Origin: Heterostelium multicystogenum
Taxonomy: Eukaryota; Evosea; Eumycetozoa; Acytosteliales; Acytosteliaceae
Assembly: GCA_003667245.1 (NCBI GenBank)
Contig: RCNN01000072.1
Location: forward strand, 62,001 to 126,000
Reading direction: 5' to 3'
Length of the DNA: 64,000 bases
In this document: one piece after another, positions 1 through 14,493 of the stretch
Layout: every line of letters begins with the position of its first letter
Position numbering within the stretch: the first letter of the stretch is position 1
The notes under the pieces: generated by a model
Told to the model about the DNA's origin: nothing
Databases searched by the model: none
The model's input: only the letters and a program-made list of their open reading frames with translations
Made by a program: the position numbers and the translations under genes

Positions 1-1
1 T

Positions 2-52
2 GTTGATGGTCCTACTCTGCACACCAGTCATTCTGACATTCAATCTTCATGA
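2..52 (+). CDS. Possible C-terminal end of a gene lying left of the window (partial)
   Basis: The first 50 bases are clearly less AT-rich than what follows and read without a stop in one frame to a TGA at 50-52, giving about 16 residues ending in DIQSS. The sequence then turns abruptly into AT-rich, UTR-like DNA. This fits the tail of a plus-strand gene that starts outside the window. The stretch is too short to identify, and an open frame of this length can arise by chance. Confidence 0.2.
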   Translation, partial: VDGPTLHTSHSDIQSS

Positions 53-3000
53 GCATCATCAATAGCAAACAAATAATCAAATAATCAGAGAATCAAATAT
101 TTATATTAATAATACTATCATTCATTCAATTATCATCCATCCTTCATTTCCATTTCTTTAAAACTATTAATATTATTAGAAGTAGATACCATCTAACAAC
201 TTCAATCTAGTATAACTTAAGCTGGACTATGATTGAATTTAAAACCTAACAAACCAGTCATTAATAATAATAATAATTGAACAAATTAACTATCAGTAGA
301 ATAACTCCTTCATAGACTATCATCATCGGAATAGAAGAATATTATTTGTTTGATACCAGTTCCAAACTAATAGTATTGTAAAGCTACTCAAAAAAAAAAG
401 CAGTCACTAATCATCCATTAAAGCTGGATAGAATCAAATTGAAATTCAAAGTAAGATTCAAACTGCACAATAACAACAAATAAATATATAGTTGTAAATT
501 TATGGAAATAGTAAGTAAATAATTATAAGTAAAACTATCTAGGTTGTACGATCTTGATTGTTTGTGGTTGTGGTTGTTGTTATTGTTGCTGTTGTTAGTT
601 TGTTAGTTGGCTTTGGCTTTCCACAATTTGGTTAAACAAGTTAGTTTGTAATTCCATAGAAATATCCAAATAAATAATTGATCACTGATATTCCAATCTA
701 TTATTATTATTCTGACGTGAAATGAATGATCAGCAAATTTAATAATCTTCTGCGGCGCTGCTGATGATTTATTTATTTGTGGCAACATTCTTCCCTCCCA
801 CAATCCACCCAACACCAGTGTAGTGTATCAATAAATAATTTAAGTCTGCTGCTGGCTGCGGTAGCTGATGATATTATCATATTAACTTACAATCACCATT
901 TCCAATTATTATTATTGCAGCAGTTGATTGATTGCTTGTTTGGTTTGTTGGTTGTCTACTTTTGCTGGTGAGAATCATCAGAGTAAAATACTTGCTAGTA
1001 TTATTGTATCATCCAACTCACTGTCAATCAACCTCCTGACTAAAAATAATCAATAGATACAAAATAACACCAAGATTTCTGACTATGGAGTAAATTGGTT
1101 GACGAATTAATTATTTACTTTTTAACAATAAAATTAGATGCTAGCAATCAATCAATCAATCAATCAACAATTCTTTTTTGGATTGATAGATAGATAAAAT
1201 AGTAGTAGTGTGTTTGTGTTTGTTTTTCTATCAATAATCAATCAATCAACCCATTCTGTTTTTGTTGTTGGTGATTGTTGTGCTGATATTATCAGCATCA
1301 GTAGTATTATAATTATTATTTGTGGTTACTTGAGGGAGTCAACAATCATCAGCTCCCATTAGACTAATGAGCAGTGCGACCACTTGCGAGCTGAGACAGA
1401 CTCAACAAATCCAAAAAAACAAAAAAAAAAAAAAAAAACAACAAACAAAATCCAAAAAAAAAAAAAACACCAAAAACATCACCAACAAACTCCCTCACCA
1501 ATTTAACATATCAGTCGTGCTTGTTTGATTTTTTTGCAAATTATTTTATGCTATTGTTGATGTTTTTTTGAGTTTGGTGATGGTGTTGTTTTGGTTATTA
1601 TGGTGTAATGTTAATCTCATTATACTTGCTTTTAATTTTTTGGCAAAGTTGAATTGATAAAAAAGAAGAAAAAACAAACAACCAACAACAGCCAGCATGC
1701 TGACAGCAATCAAGCAAGGAAGCAAGCAAGCAAATAACAACAAGCTTGGAAGAAAAGAAAACCAAATCATCAACAACAACAACAACATAAATAAATAGAA
1801 ATAAATAAATAATAAATTTAAACAAGTAAAGCATCGCAAGCATAATAAATAATAATTTAGTTATTTTCGTGAGAGTGAAAGAAAAAGAAAGGAGGGAGAG
1901 ATCATCACATCATACACATATCATAAAGTTGTATCACATACACAGTATCACAACAAACAAACAACCAAAAGTGCACAAAAAGCAAACTTATTATCTACAT
2001 TTATTTTACTATTCTCTCTTTCTGTCTGTCAATTTACCTTTTATATTTAGTCAACAAATAGCAATATAATACAATAAACATCAACGCCAACAATAATAAT
2101 AATAACAACAACAACACCAAACTAATAAACAAACTCTAGTTATATAAAATAGCAATATAATAATAATCAACAACAACAACAACACAACTTTATATTTATT
2201 TATTTATTTATTAATAAACAATTTATATTTATATTTATTTATTATTTATTACTAACAATATCAATACAACAATCATTATTATTATTATTATTATTATTAT
2301 TAGTATAATTGTTATTGTTTTGGATTTATATATAAACAATACTAAATAATAATATTAATAATAATAAACATATCACAATAACAATATCATAACATAATAT
2401 ATCATAATAACACCCAGTTATAAATAGTTTTATTATTATTATTATTTTATTATTACTTGTTACAACATAACAAAACATACATTTAGTTAAATCTAGTTGA
2501 GTAGAATCATATATAGCAATATCTTTGTTTTTGTTATCATTCATTTTTCACACCACCCATCCTTCTCCTTCACTTGTGAGGCACACTCTTATAAATCCCA
2601 ACTTTTAAACTTATAGACTAACCTAACATATTCTATTCACCTTGAATTAATTAGTAGGGAAGAAACAACAACTTGCACTACTATAACAGACTCTCGTATT
2701 ATATTTATCTTAAGCTCAACAGCAACACTACTTAGGCATCATAATCAACAATTATTGTCCGTTAAATATAAAAACATACAATAGTCATTCAGCAACCAAG
2801 CAATATTCAACAAACAACAATAACAAGCTACTACTCTATTCATTAGTAACTAGATACCTTATTATCACTTACTATTACTATTAGTGAAAACAGCTTCATA
2901 TTTATTATATATGTATAGAAGAAAAGAGACAGGAGCAGAATTGAGGTTTAAATAATTTTATTTAACCTGTTCCTATAGGAGAAGAGAGGTTCTCACCCTC

Positions 3001-3216
3001 TTAACAATAACAACAAAAACTCACTTTTATTTATAATCCTTTCTTTCAATATCATCTTTATACATTCTTATATATTTATAATTATCTAAATTATAGTTAT
3101 TATTATATTTAATATAATATAATATACTAGTATATACATTTCGACAATTATAAGTTTCAATAATATTTTTATTTAGTTTAATATATAACATACATAATAT
3201 ATAATATACAGTTAAA
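53..3216. other. Long AT-rich intergenic region upstream of the Dbf4-like gene
   Basis: I see no convincing gene here. The DNA is dominated by ATT, CAA, AATC and poly-A/poly-T tracts. Open frames at 1546-1839 (minus) and 1869-2069 (plus) translate to low-complexity, codon-biased nonsense and I do not accept them. A less AT-rich island at about 1321-1410 is followed by an A-rich run at 1417-1467 and bracketed by a 9-nt inverted repeat (1331-1339 and 1489-1497). The part next to 3217 probably holds the promoter and a long leader of the Dbf4-like gene. Confidence 0.6.
2275..2301. repeat. (ATT)9 microsatellite
   Basis: Uninterrupted ATT trinucleotide run in non-coding DNA, typical of dictyostelid intergenic sequence. 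Confidence 0.9.
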
Positions 3217-4959
3217 ATGGCAGAGGTTGAAAAATTCACACCTGATAGATCCATATCTACCTATTGGTGTAATATATAGTTCGTCTAGTCATCCTTCTAC
3301 AGCCGTTGTGGATAGTCGTAGTTTTGCCCAATATCCATTTCCGACTTTGATACATCAAGATTTCAGCAGTAACAGTAGTAGTGGAGGTGGTGGAAGTCTA
3401 CCTTCATCAAAAACAATTTTAAACAACAGTAATAGTAACAGTAGCAATGGTAGTAATTTCAATACAATTCAAAATCAACACATTGGTCAAAAGAAAAGAA
3501 AGACATCAAGAACTAGCTCTACTCTTGCCAATATCGTCGATGATTCAACTGTTTATAAGCAATTTCAAAATCAATACTTTACTGACATCAAACAACAACT
3601 ACATCCACAATTAAATTTAATGTATGTAATTTCTGCTTCTTGCTCCATACTTCACTGAATTAACATGTTTAAATCACTATGATTATATAGTAATTTAAAA
3701 GAAGAAGATAAGCATAATCTACATCAAATATTATTTTACAACAGCAACAAAAGCAGAGATGGATCGAAGATAAACAGCAACATCAACATCACTCTTCTTC
3801 TTCTTCTCCACATGTATTTTTTAATAATGTGGATGAAGTAAAACCAAGTTTAAATATAATAATAACAATAATAGTAGTAGTAACAGTAATAACAATATTT
3901 TAGATAAGGATGAGAATTTAATTATTCAACAAGCAAAGAAACAACAACCATCTCCACAATCAAATACTTCATCCAATTTTACATTTATTTCTCCTAATCT
4001 CCAAAATAATAATAATCCCAGTAGTAATATTAATAATAAGAAGAAATCGACAGCATCAGTGCAATCATCACAACCATACGGATTTATGACATCGTCATTT
4101 CCTTACATACAATCTATTTCTCAACATAATAGCACATTGAAACAACAACATCCAAACACACAGATTAATTCTCCACAAATTCCACAACACCAACAGATTC
4201 ACAAACCAATTCCAAACAAGCCTGTCCTCAACAAGAAAAATACCACTGGCGCCACAGGTCACACTCCAATCCCATCATCAGGAACTTCACTAGGAGGTTT
4301 AGTAACACCACGACCCTACTCATTCATCACCATCTCTGACAAACTCAATGCATTCAAACCAATCACCAAAGAGTTTCCATCAACCACTTACTCCAGCACT
4401 AGTTTCCCTGTACTTCATTTTTCTTCCGCTTCCTCTCCAACCTTCACAGCCAATCGACCACACTACTCCTTATCTCCATTTATCCCAATCGAAAAAGATA
4501 CTGTTTTTCCCTGTACAACATCAAGCACCATTACAAACCCAACAACAACAAACAACCCAACAGCTCACTCAACTACATCAAATCACAATAACACCAATAC
4601 TACCACCAATACCAATAATATCCATAGCAGTGTAATTTATAATCAACAGCCAAATACTATTAATAATATACCAAAACAACAAACAACAATTCGATCAAAT
4701 TAAGAATGGTCCATCCCATCATCACCATCACCACCAGCAACCACACCCACATCACCAAAGCAATAATATCGCTAATACAAGCAACCAGAATAACATTTTA
4801 CCGAAAAAGAAAAAGAAGTCACAAGGATACTGCGAATGTTGTAATACTGAATTTGAAAACTTAAAGACTCATCTTGAAAGTAAAGAACATCGTAGTTTTG
4901 CCGAGAAGGATAAGAACTATTCAAAGATAGACAGCATCATCATGAATATCTCTATGTAA
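3217..4959 (+). CDS. dbf4: Dbf4-like regulatory subunit of Cdc7 kinase (frame interrupted)
   Basis: Dbf4 binds and activates the Cdc7 kinase that fires replication origins by phosphorylating MCM. Two family signatures are visible. Around 4309-4480 is a motif-M-like segment (RPYSFITISDKLNAFKPITK, then EFP and PVLHFSS before SPFIP). At the C-terminus (about 4831-4944) is a Dbf4-type zinc finger with CxxC (GYCECC), HxxxxxH (THLESKEH), then RSFAEK and a terminal IDSII. The rest is Asn/Gln/Ser-rich low complexity. The start ATG at 3217 begins MAEVEK. A likely intron spans 3622-3690 (GTATGT...ATATAG). The frame changes near 3230, between 3700 and 4050 (more than once), and at about 4670-4690, so no continuous ORF exists in this sequence. 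Sequencing indels are the likeliest cause; a decayed gene is the alternative. Without the motif M and zinc finger pair this would be unrecognisable. Confidence 0.7.
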
Positions 4960-5770
4960 TAGAAATCCACTGGTCTACCAAAGCCATTATCCGTTGACTT
5001 TTTTTATAGATTACTTTTTTCTTAGCATATCAAACAAATACCATACAACAAACAACATTAATTAATAACCAAGATAATAATAATAATAATATGTAGTTAT
5101 TAAAATAATATAATAGTATATATAATTAATAGAGGAGCTGTAAATTCTTTCATTTTTGTAAATAATAACAATACAAATGATATCAAATAAGATAATATCA
5201 TTTCACAAAGCAAAGAAAGAATACCAAAGCATCACAAACAAATTCATTGTTGTAATTTTGGAAACGAAACTACAACAACCAATACATTATATATGACTTT
5301 AAAATAAATTTATTACTACCCTTTCATCCTTACATCATTCCGTCTCTTCAATTATTATTATATTACCTTTGATCAATTTTAATAGTAAAAGTGTTGTCTT
5401 TCTTGGCTGATCAACGATTCATCCTTATGGTGATACCTTAGTTGGCGAAACAGAACTGGCTCAATGATTTAAATGTTGCAACTCAACATGCACCTAATTG
5501 GTAACAATAACTAAAACAATGAAATTCATAACAAATGAAGCACATAAGAAAGAGAATGGAAATATATTACATTATCTAAATAATTTTATTCTTTCATACA
5601 TTAATAATAATAATAAAAATAATCATTATAATAATAAATTAATTAATGTAAAAATTAATTCAAAATAATAATAAAAACGAACAATTAGACACATTAATTA
5701 TTTTTTGTGTTCAATTTGATTCATCAATCTTCTAGTATTATCTTTAGTTGATACTACGTTATCGGATAAT
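4960..5770. other. Intergenic region between the Dbf4-like gene and MetAP2
   Basis: AT-rich DNA with (AAT)n runs at both ends. A compositionally distinct island at about 5396-5510 has no open frame and no tRNA A/B-box pair. It could be an unrecognised small RNA or simply promoter sequence. The part nearest 5771 should hold the MetAP2 promoter. Confidence 0.5.
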
Positions 5771-7377
<1,607 letters not shown>

Positions 7378-8926
7378 TCATAAAAAATCAATCAATCAAC
7401 ACAACCATCATTAGCCAAACTAAATAGAAACATATACTAGTTCGTTCCATCTACAGATAAAGGTATTGATTTGGGTTACTCATGAAATTGATGATGGTGC
7501 TTTTTAAACATGCACAGTGTGCAAATATTGAAAAGGTTAAATTTAGTGTGTTTGGTTGTTTTTTTTTGATTCATTCATTCTGGTCAACCGATGATGGTTG
7601 TTTTTTTTTTTTTTTATTTTAAAATGGTTTTAATATAATAATCTGTTAACCACCCAAACTGCGCATATCCACAGTTTCAAAAAATTTTAGGAAATTTTTC
7701 ATAAAAATTCACCTGCACAGCTCACTTTCACATCATAACAATTACTGGAGCAAGCCACTTCCAGGCATTCGATATTACAACAGCTAGCATTCTAAATGTG
7801 TTTTGGAATGGCATATAGTATCCAACAACAAATCATATCATCCATATTTTACTTTAAATATTCCTTGTTATAGAATTAAAAAAAAAGTATACAATTCAAT
7901 CAATCAAAATACAAGCGCTTTTCACTCACTGACACCATCACCACTACCATCATTGGTCTATTTTCTCCTAAAACAAACACAACAATTGTCATCTTTTAAA
8001 AAAAAATCTAATCCCAAAACAAATCAACCAACTAAACACTTTGATAACAAACAACAACAGACTGTAATATTTGAGTTTGATCCATTTAACACTCCACAAT
8101 TCGCCATTCAATAGATACACATAGATTATAGATAGTATAACAACTTCACATAACTAACCAGTTCAACAAATAACCTAAGCCAACAACAACTTAGCAACAA
8201 CTTTATTATAATAATAATAATAATAATAGTAATAAAGTAAGGGTTATCATTAACACTGTTAAGTTACTTTAAATAATCCTATTCGATTATACAAACCATA
8301 CTAAAGTAAACTAGTATAAGTTAATTCGATTGGTTATTTAATTTTATTTCCACTCCTTTATACTATTCCTCCTCTTCATCCACTTCCACTTCCAGATCAT
8401 ATATATTTATTTATTAATTAAAGCATTGTATATATTCCACTTCTTCATATTCCTCTTCCTCTTCCAACTTTATATTCCTCTTCGACTTATTCCACCTCAT
8501 ACAATACAATATCAAATTTAGGCAAGCAACATTCATATTGAATTGAATTAGAGATAAATATAATATCTTGCTAAAGAGTATAGCTACGCAATTTTGTTTG
8601 TCACATTGTTTAATAAAAATAATTAATCATTGATGTAAACTTTGTTTTTTATTTACAGCAACACACTTGTAGTTTAATTACGCCCAACTTACATTACATA
8701 CTATCATCACCACCACACAACATTACCACCATCACCACTACCACTAACCACTCCACAAATAACAAATATCCACATTAATTGAATGAATTCTTACTCTTCA
8801 AAAGGTAGAATTCGTATCACTATCAACTCGTAATCACATACATTCATTAACATTTATTCCATTACATTTAGATAAAAGATAGATAGATAGATAGATTGTA
8901 TATATAAAATATATTTAGTTGTAGAA
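7378..8926. other. Intergenic region between MetAP2 and the copper ATPase
   Basis: AT-rich, with poly-T runs near 7600, many CAA/TCA repeats and an (AGAT)5 run at 8877-8896 shortly before the next start codon. An open frame at 7803-8114 is low complexity with no recognisable motif and is rejected. TGCACAGTGTGCA near 7510 is a short palindrome of unknown meaning. Confidence 0.6.
8877..8896. repeat. (AGAT)5 microsatellite
   Basis: Five perfect AGAT units in the presumed leader of the downstream ATPase gene. Confidence 0.9.
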
Positions 8927-11900
8927 ATGTCTTATATCAAGTTAGAGGTTATCAATGATACCTCTGATGAAAGAATCGATATAAGTAATGGTGCCTCCAA
9001 AGACTCTGTCAAGAAGGCTGTCCTTTAGTGTGCATGGCATGACTTGTTCGTCATGTGTCGGTATCATCGAGTCATTCGTATCAAATGTAGAGGGTGTCAT
9101 TTTCGATTCAGGTCGCATTATTGCAAGAGACTGCTGAGGTCAAGTTCATCCATCTATTATCAATGTAAGTTAAATTGCTTTTGACCAGCATCCAAAACCA
9201 TACCAGCAAATTACTCATGCAACGTTGTATTCTAGGAAGAAGAGATTGCAGAGCAAATTAACTGCGTCGGTTTCGAGGCAAAACATATAAAGCAAGCAGA
9301 GCACAATACGCTGATGTTGCAGATTGGTGGTATGACATGTTCATTCATGCGTTGGTATCATCGAGAGTGTAGTTTTCGCAGATGAATGGTGTTCAAGAGA
9401 GATAAAGGTAAACTTGGCACTTGAAAATGCCAGAATTATGTACGATCCAGATGTTACTGGTGCAAGAAATATTATATCACAAATCGAAGATGTAAATATA
9501 GCAATCGTAGTAGCTCAGTTGTCGTAGTACTAATAGTTCGATTAATATGAACAACAGGTTGGATTTACAGCAAGTCTACCATCAGGAAATTAGAAGACAC
9601 AAAAAATCAACAGAAAGAAGAAATTGCGAGAATACAAAGAATTCTTTTTGTCAGTGTTTGTCTAACAGTACCTGTATTTTTAATTGGAATGGTTCTATAT
9701 AAAGTACCATGTATGTAGAGATTATAGCGGTGGACTACTATTCCATCAGATTCAAATATTAATTACATACCGTTACATTTATAGTTTGTCAAGCATTATT
9801 TACTACTCTAGTAGTACATGGTGTTAGTATGGCCGATTTTATAATGTTGTTATTTACTACACCTGTACAGTTTGGAGTTGGAAAGAGATTTTATGTAAAT
9901 GGTTACAAGTCGTTGAAGCATGGTGGTGCTAATATGGATGTGTGTGGTTGCATTTGGTACTAGTTGTGCCTATTTCTACAGTGTAATGGTTCTGATCATA
10001 GATATGATGAAGCCAAATCTACCGGAATCAATGGAAATGAAAACTTTCTTTGATACCTCAGCATCCTTGATCACATTCATTTTGTTTGGAAAGTACTTGG
10101 AGATGGTTGCCAAGGGTAAGACTTCGGAGGCCATAAAAAACTCATGTCCCTCCAAGCCACCAAAGCTATTCTTTTAGGATTTGACGACGCTGGAAATATA
10201 ATTGGCGAAAAAGAGATTGACATTGAGTTGGTCCAACGTGGTGACATTTTAAAGGTGTTTGCCAGGGTAGCAAGATACCCACCGATGGAATTGTAGTCTC
10301 AGGTGTTTCGAGTGTCGATGAGTCAATTATTACAGGTGAGTCTATGCCCGCTACCAAACAGACCAACGACAAGGTCATTGGTGGAACTGTCAATCAAAAA
10401 GGTGTCTTGCATATGCGTGCTACTCGTATCGGTGGCGATACTTCACTTTCTCAAATTATTCGTCTTGTGGAGCGTGCACAAACCGAGCGTGCTCCTATTC
10501 AATCTCTTGCCGACAAGATCAGTAGCATTTTTGTACCAGTTGTAATTTGTTTTGGGACTGCTTACATTCTTTGTTTGGCTCTTTATTGGCTTTAGCGGCT
10601 CCATAGACAAGCTTATTGCCAGTTCTCACTCGACTGTTTTTCCAATTCGCATTGAGAAATGCAATTTCTGTCATTGTTATTGCCTGTCCATGCGCACTTG
10701 GACTGGCCACCCCAACTGCAGTTTATGGTTGGTACAGGTGTTGGTGCTCAATGCGGTATTCTCATTAAAGGTGGATCACATTTGGAAACTGCTCACAAGA
10801 TATCCGCTGTCATCTTTGATAAAACAGGTACTCTTACTACAGGTAAACCAATCGTATCCGAGTCACATATTATTGGCAACAAGTACGATAAAAAGACGTT
10901 CTTTGAGCTGGTGGCTTCGGCTGAAGCTGCTAGTGAGCATCCTTTGGCAGGTGCAATTGTAAACTACGCTTTCACTATCTGTGATGTAACCAATACAACA
11001 GTTCCAGAGAATTTCGAGAGTATCACTGGTTCAGGTATTAAAAGCTACAGTTAACAATGTTCCATTGATGATTGGTAACATGAAGTGGATCAATGAATCA
11101 GGAATCAACTTTGCCAAAACTATTTCAGAATCAAAACAGAATTAGAGACATCGAGAATAAGATTAAAACAACTTGAAACTGAAAGGAAATACAGTTGTTT
11201 TCGTTGTTATCAGAGAGGAAATCTGTGGTTTAATTGCAATCAGCGATCAATTGAAGCCAGAAGCTCGTCCAACTATTACTGCCCTCAAAGAAGATGGGTA
11301 TTTTCCCATGGATGGTAACTGGTGACAATCCCCGTACTGCCAATGCTATTGCTGCACAATGCGGTATCTCGCAAGTATTTGCAGAGGTATTGCCTTCGAA
11401 TAAATCTAAAAAAGTACAGGAGCTCAAGCAACAGGGACATGTAGTAGCAATGGTTGGTGATGGTATCAACGATTCTCCAGCTTTAGCGGAGGCTGATGTA
11501 GGTATCGCAATTGGTGCTGGAACAGATATTGCAATTGAAGCCGCCGATATAGTACTTGTAAAATCAGATCTCAGAGACGTAATCACAGCAATTAGTCTTT
11601 CAAAAACAACTTTCAACAGAATTCGTCTCAACTATCTTTGGGCAACGATGTATAATATTCTTGGTATCCCATTGGCAGCAGGTATTCTTATTCCAGTAGG
11701 ATTTAGTATTCCCCCAATGTTAGCTGGTTTTGCAATGGCATTCTCTAGTGTTACTGTAATTGTATCTAGTTTACTTCTAAAAATGTACAAGAAGCCTGTC
11801 ATTAAAATACATAGTGACAATTATCAAGCAAATGGTAAGAAACATATACAATATTTCATAATATTCCCCAATACTAATTGTTTTCTTTGATCAAATCAGA

Positions 11901-11994
11901 ATCATCCTTTAAAAAGCATATATCATTTGAGGTACCACTTAAAGGTGTACAGATCGAACAACAATCTTTGTTATCTAGAGAGCCCGATCCCTAG
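8927..11994 (+). CDS. Copper-type P1B ATPase with two heavy-metal-binding domains (frame repeatedly broken)
   Basis: Pumps Cu+ (ATP7/CopA/RAN1 family) across an internal or plasma membrane. Two N-terminal HMA domains are recognisable: [13 protein letters not shown] at about 9039 and a second GGMTCS at about 9328. All P1B hallmarks follow in order: NMDV before the third/fourth helices (9932), [15 protein letters not shown] (about 10310), the membrane CPC metal site in [13 protein letters not shown] (about 10678), the phosphorylation site [12 protein letters not shown] (about 10818), [15 protein letters not shown], and [20 protein letters not shown] (about 11455). Likely introns: 9164-9236, about 9492-9558, about 9713-9783 and 11835-11899. 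Stop at 11992-11994. At least eight frame changes occur. Several lie in homopolymers (10135-10140, 10258-10260, 10265-10267, 10722-10724), where one base restores a textbook motif. Either assembly errors or, less likely, a recent pseudogene, because every catalytic motif survives. Confidence 0.88.
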
Positions 11995-12017
11995 ATTCAT
12001 TAAGAATAAATACTAAT

Positions 12018-13725
12018 TTATTTGATAGACTTTGTTTTATAATATGATCTTTTGATTCTTGTAAATTCGGCATTTAATTCAGTGAATACTTTGATTATTT
12101 GGGAAGCAGTTCCAAAGAAACTGTAGAATAGGTTTGTGCCCAAACAAACAAAATATGTTCCATTAAGTCTTCTAATAGAATACTTGCAATTGTCAATTGT
12201 AAAGTTGAAGGTCTTCAGAGTATTGGAAGTCACTGGGCAGAAACTTGGGAAAGTGACCGTTTCTATACAGTCTGGCAAAGATACACCATTTGTATTGTAC
12301 CTCACTGGTAACGATCAATTCTTTCACGGATGTTGGTATTGTAATTTTTCGAGAGTGTCGAAGTGTTTGTCCACTCTAAGTGAATTGACTGTTGAGGGTA
12401 TTGTGATTGGACCATTAAAAAGTCAATGAACCCTCTTCAAAGCATAAAGTGTTGACGCCATTTGGTATTTTCCTCAATTTTTGGCGATTAGATGGAGAGT
12501 GTCTGGTGAATAGACAAACTAATTTCTTGATCTTAAGATTTTCCAGTGATTCTTGTTTGTATCCATCAACAATGAGTTCATCAATTTGATATTCGAATCG
12601 ATTAGGAAATATTTCATCGATATCGTATTCACAGGAATCAATGTGTAGATATCTAACTGAAGTTGGAAGTGGAGATTTTAACACTGATTGTGTGCAAATA
12701 GACAAGTGTGTTAGAGTTTTTGGAAGATCTTGAAGATTGATCGTGCTTTTGTCAAGCATAAATCCCTCAAACTGAGAGATTTTAAGAGATTTTAGATTTG
12801 GGAGCGACTTGATTGCAGGCACCCATGTAACTGGAACATCATGTAAACTAATTAATGAGGCTGGCAGAATTCCTTCGCTCAGTGGGCTATCGAAATAACA
12901 AGTGTATTGAAATACCTCGAGATTTGGAGGAAGTGTACCAATTTCAGGTGTTTGTTTAAATCCTTTACCACCAAGAATCAGAACCTTTAGGGAAGTTGGT
13001 AGAGCACCTGGTGGGATGGTTTGACTAAAACCGCTACCAAATTTAAGTTTCTCCAATGTGCTAGGAAAGTTACAAGCATCTGAAATTGGTTCGTTGAAAT
13101 TTCTTGCCATCTGTAAGGAGATCAGATTATTAGGAAGATTGACCTTTAATGTTTGGCATCCTTTTAGAGTATTTATATTGGTGTTTGAGATGAATCGATA
13201 AAGATGTTTAATATCTTCTTCTTTCATTAGACTCTCGCTCAGGGATTCAATTGTCAATTTAGTGAAATCAGGTGATGATCCACTCATATCCTTTACATTC
13301 GCTTTTTAAATGTTTGGAACATATTTTTTAGTATACAGTTGATCTTGATATTGGAGATATATACATACCAAAATGGATCTTGTGGACTCGATTTGGTGTA
13401 GCATATGGACTAGGAACGTCAACAATACATTTATGCCTCTTTTTCTCTTCAATCGATTTCATCAACACAGCTTTGTATGATCGTAGACAGATGTCGGCTC
13501 TTTCATGGATGTTATTGACTCTCATAGATCGATATCACTCTTGGCAAAGCACATCAACTTCTCTTTTTCATTGAAGAATCTTTTACAAACTAAACTGAAA
13601 CATATCTGATCTATACTGTCCAAATACCTAAACACCTGAGACAATAATAGATAAGATAGACTTGTAATATTTCTACTACTATTATTATTATTACTATTAC
13701 AATTGTTGTTGGTATTACTATTCAT
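12018..13725 (-). CDS. F-box protein with FNIP repeats
   Basis: Probable SCF ubiquitin-ligase adaptor of the large dictyostelid F-box/FNIP family. The start ATG (13723-13725) opens an Asn-rich leader, then an F-box-like segment: SLSYLLLSQVFRYLDSIDQ followed by ICFSLVCKRFF. After a likely intron at about 13293-13370 come FNIP-type units such as ARNFNEPISDACNFPSTLEK, then SGFSQTIPPGALPTSLKVL and CYFDSPLSEGILPASLISL, fading into degenerate leucine-rich repeats. The frame shifts near 13520, 12415 and 12330; the last part (12018-12305) carries a conserved-looking tail also seen in the FNIP genes at 35419 and 37371 (short Tyr/Phe-rich strand, then FxxFF-like residues). It is convergent with the copper ATPase, 23 bp away. 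The substrate is unknown. Confidence 0.8.
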
Positions 13726-14493
13726 TTGTAAAGTAAAATTATAATTTGAAGACTGGATTGTAGTTTTATTTAAAAATGATCATGGTAGCAGTTTTTGAGA
13801 TATTTAGTTATTTCAAATCTAGATATTATGAAAAAATCAGTATTACTAAACTTTATAAATAAAGACATTCTTTGGACTATTTTCCAACAATGAAAGTTAT
13901 TTGATTTCTTTGATCACAAAGATTCCACTTTGGTTCTCAACTAGAGGATATGTTATCATGAAGTTCGAGTCTATCCATATAATAAGATTGATTAAAGCAT
14001 AATAAATTGACATCATGTACCAATATTACGTGGTCACCAAATTTATCATTTCCTTTGGTTATTTCAATAGGTTGGAGTAAAGATATAGATATGATATGAT
14101 TTGAGTTGAATTGAATTCGTCAACTGTCAAAGATTGAGAATAAGACCATTCCTGCCACCCAGCTGTTTTCTATCAAGAACTCTTTGTTTCAACCCCTTTG
14201 ATACCATTTTAGAAGATTACATTCTTAACAAGATATATATATATATATATATTAAATGAATCAAACTAGATAAATAGATAAATAGATAGATAGCAATCAT
14301 TAGTTTTAAACAGTTCTTTCATTGAAGAAATTTCTAAAAAGTATTTGTCACATTGTGCTTGTTCTTTGGTTGATCTAATTTAATCTATTTTTATAATAAT
14401 ATCCTTAAAATTACTATTAGAATCACTTACATGTATATATATATGTTTATTTATTAAGTTGAAATAAATAACGATTATCTATCATCTTAAAGT
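13726..14493. promoter_or_regulatory. Divergent promoter region (F-box gene and Prp16)
   Basis: This gap separates the start codons of two genes transcribed away from each other, so it should hold both promoters. It is AT-rich, with an (AT)10 tract at 14233-14252 and GATA-like repeats just after it. I see no gene. Confidence 0.55.
14233..14252. repeat. (AT)10 dinucleotide tract
   Basis: Perfect AT alternation about 240 bp upstream of the Prp16 start codon. Confidence 0.9.

Noticed and set aside
1546..1843. Overlapping minus-strand open frames of 80-97 codons
   Set aside because: They translate the reverse of poly-CAA/AAT low-complexity DNA into Leu/Phe/Val-rich strings with no motif, and overlap each other in different frames.
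7803..8114. Plus-strand open frame of about 100 codons between MetAP2 and the copper ATPase
   Set aside because: Composition equals the flanking intergenic DNA, the N-terminus is arbitrary and no domain or conserved motif is visible.
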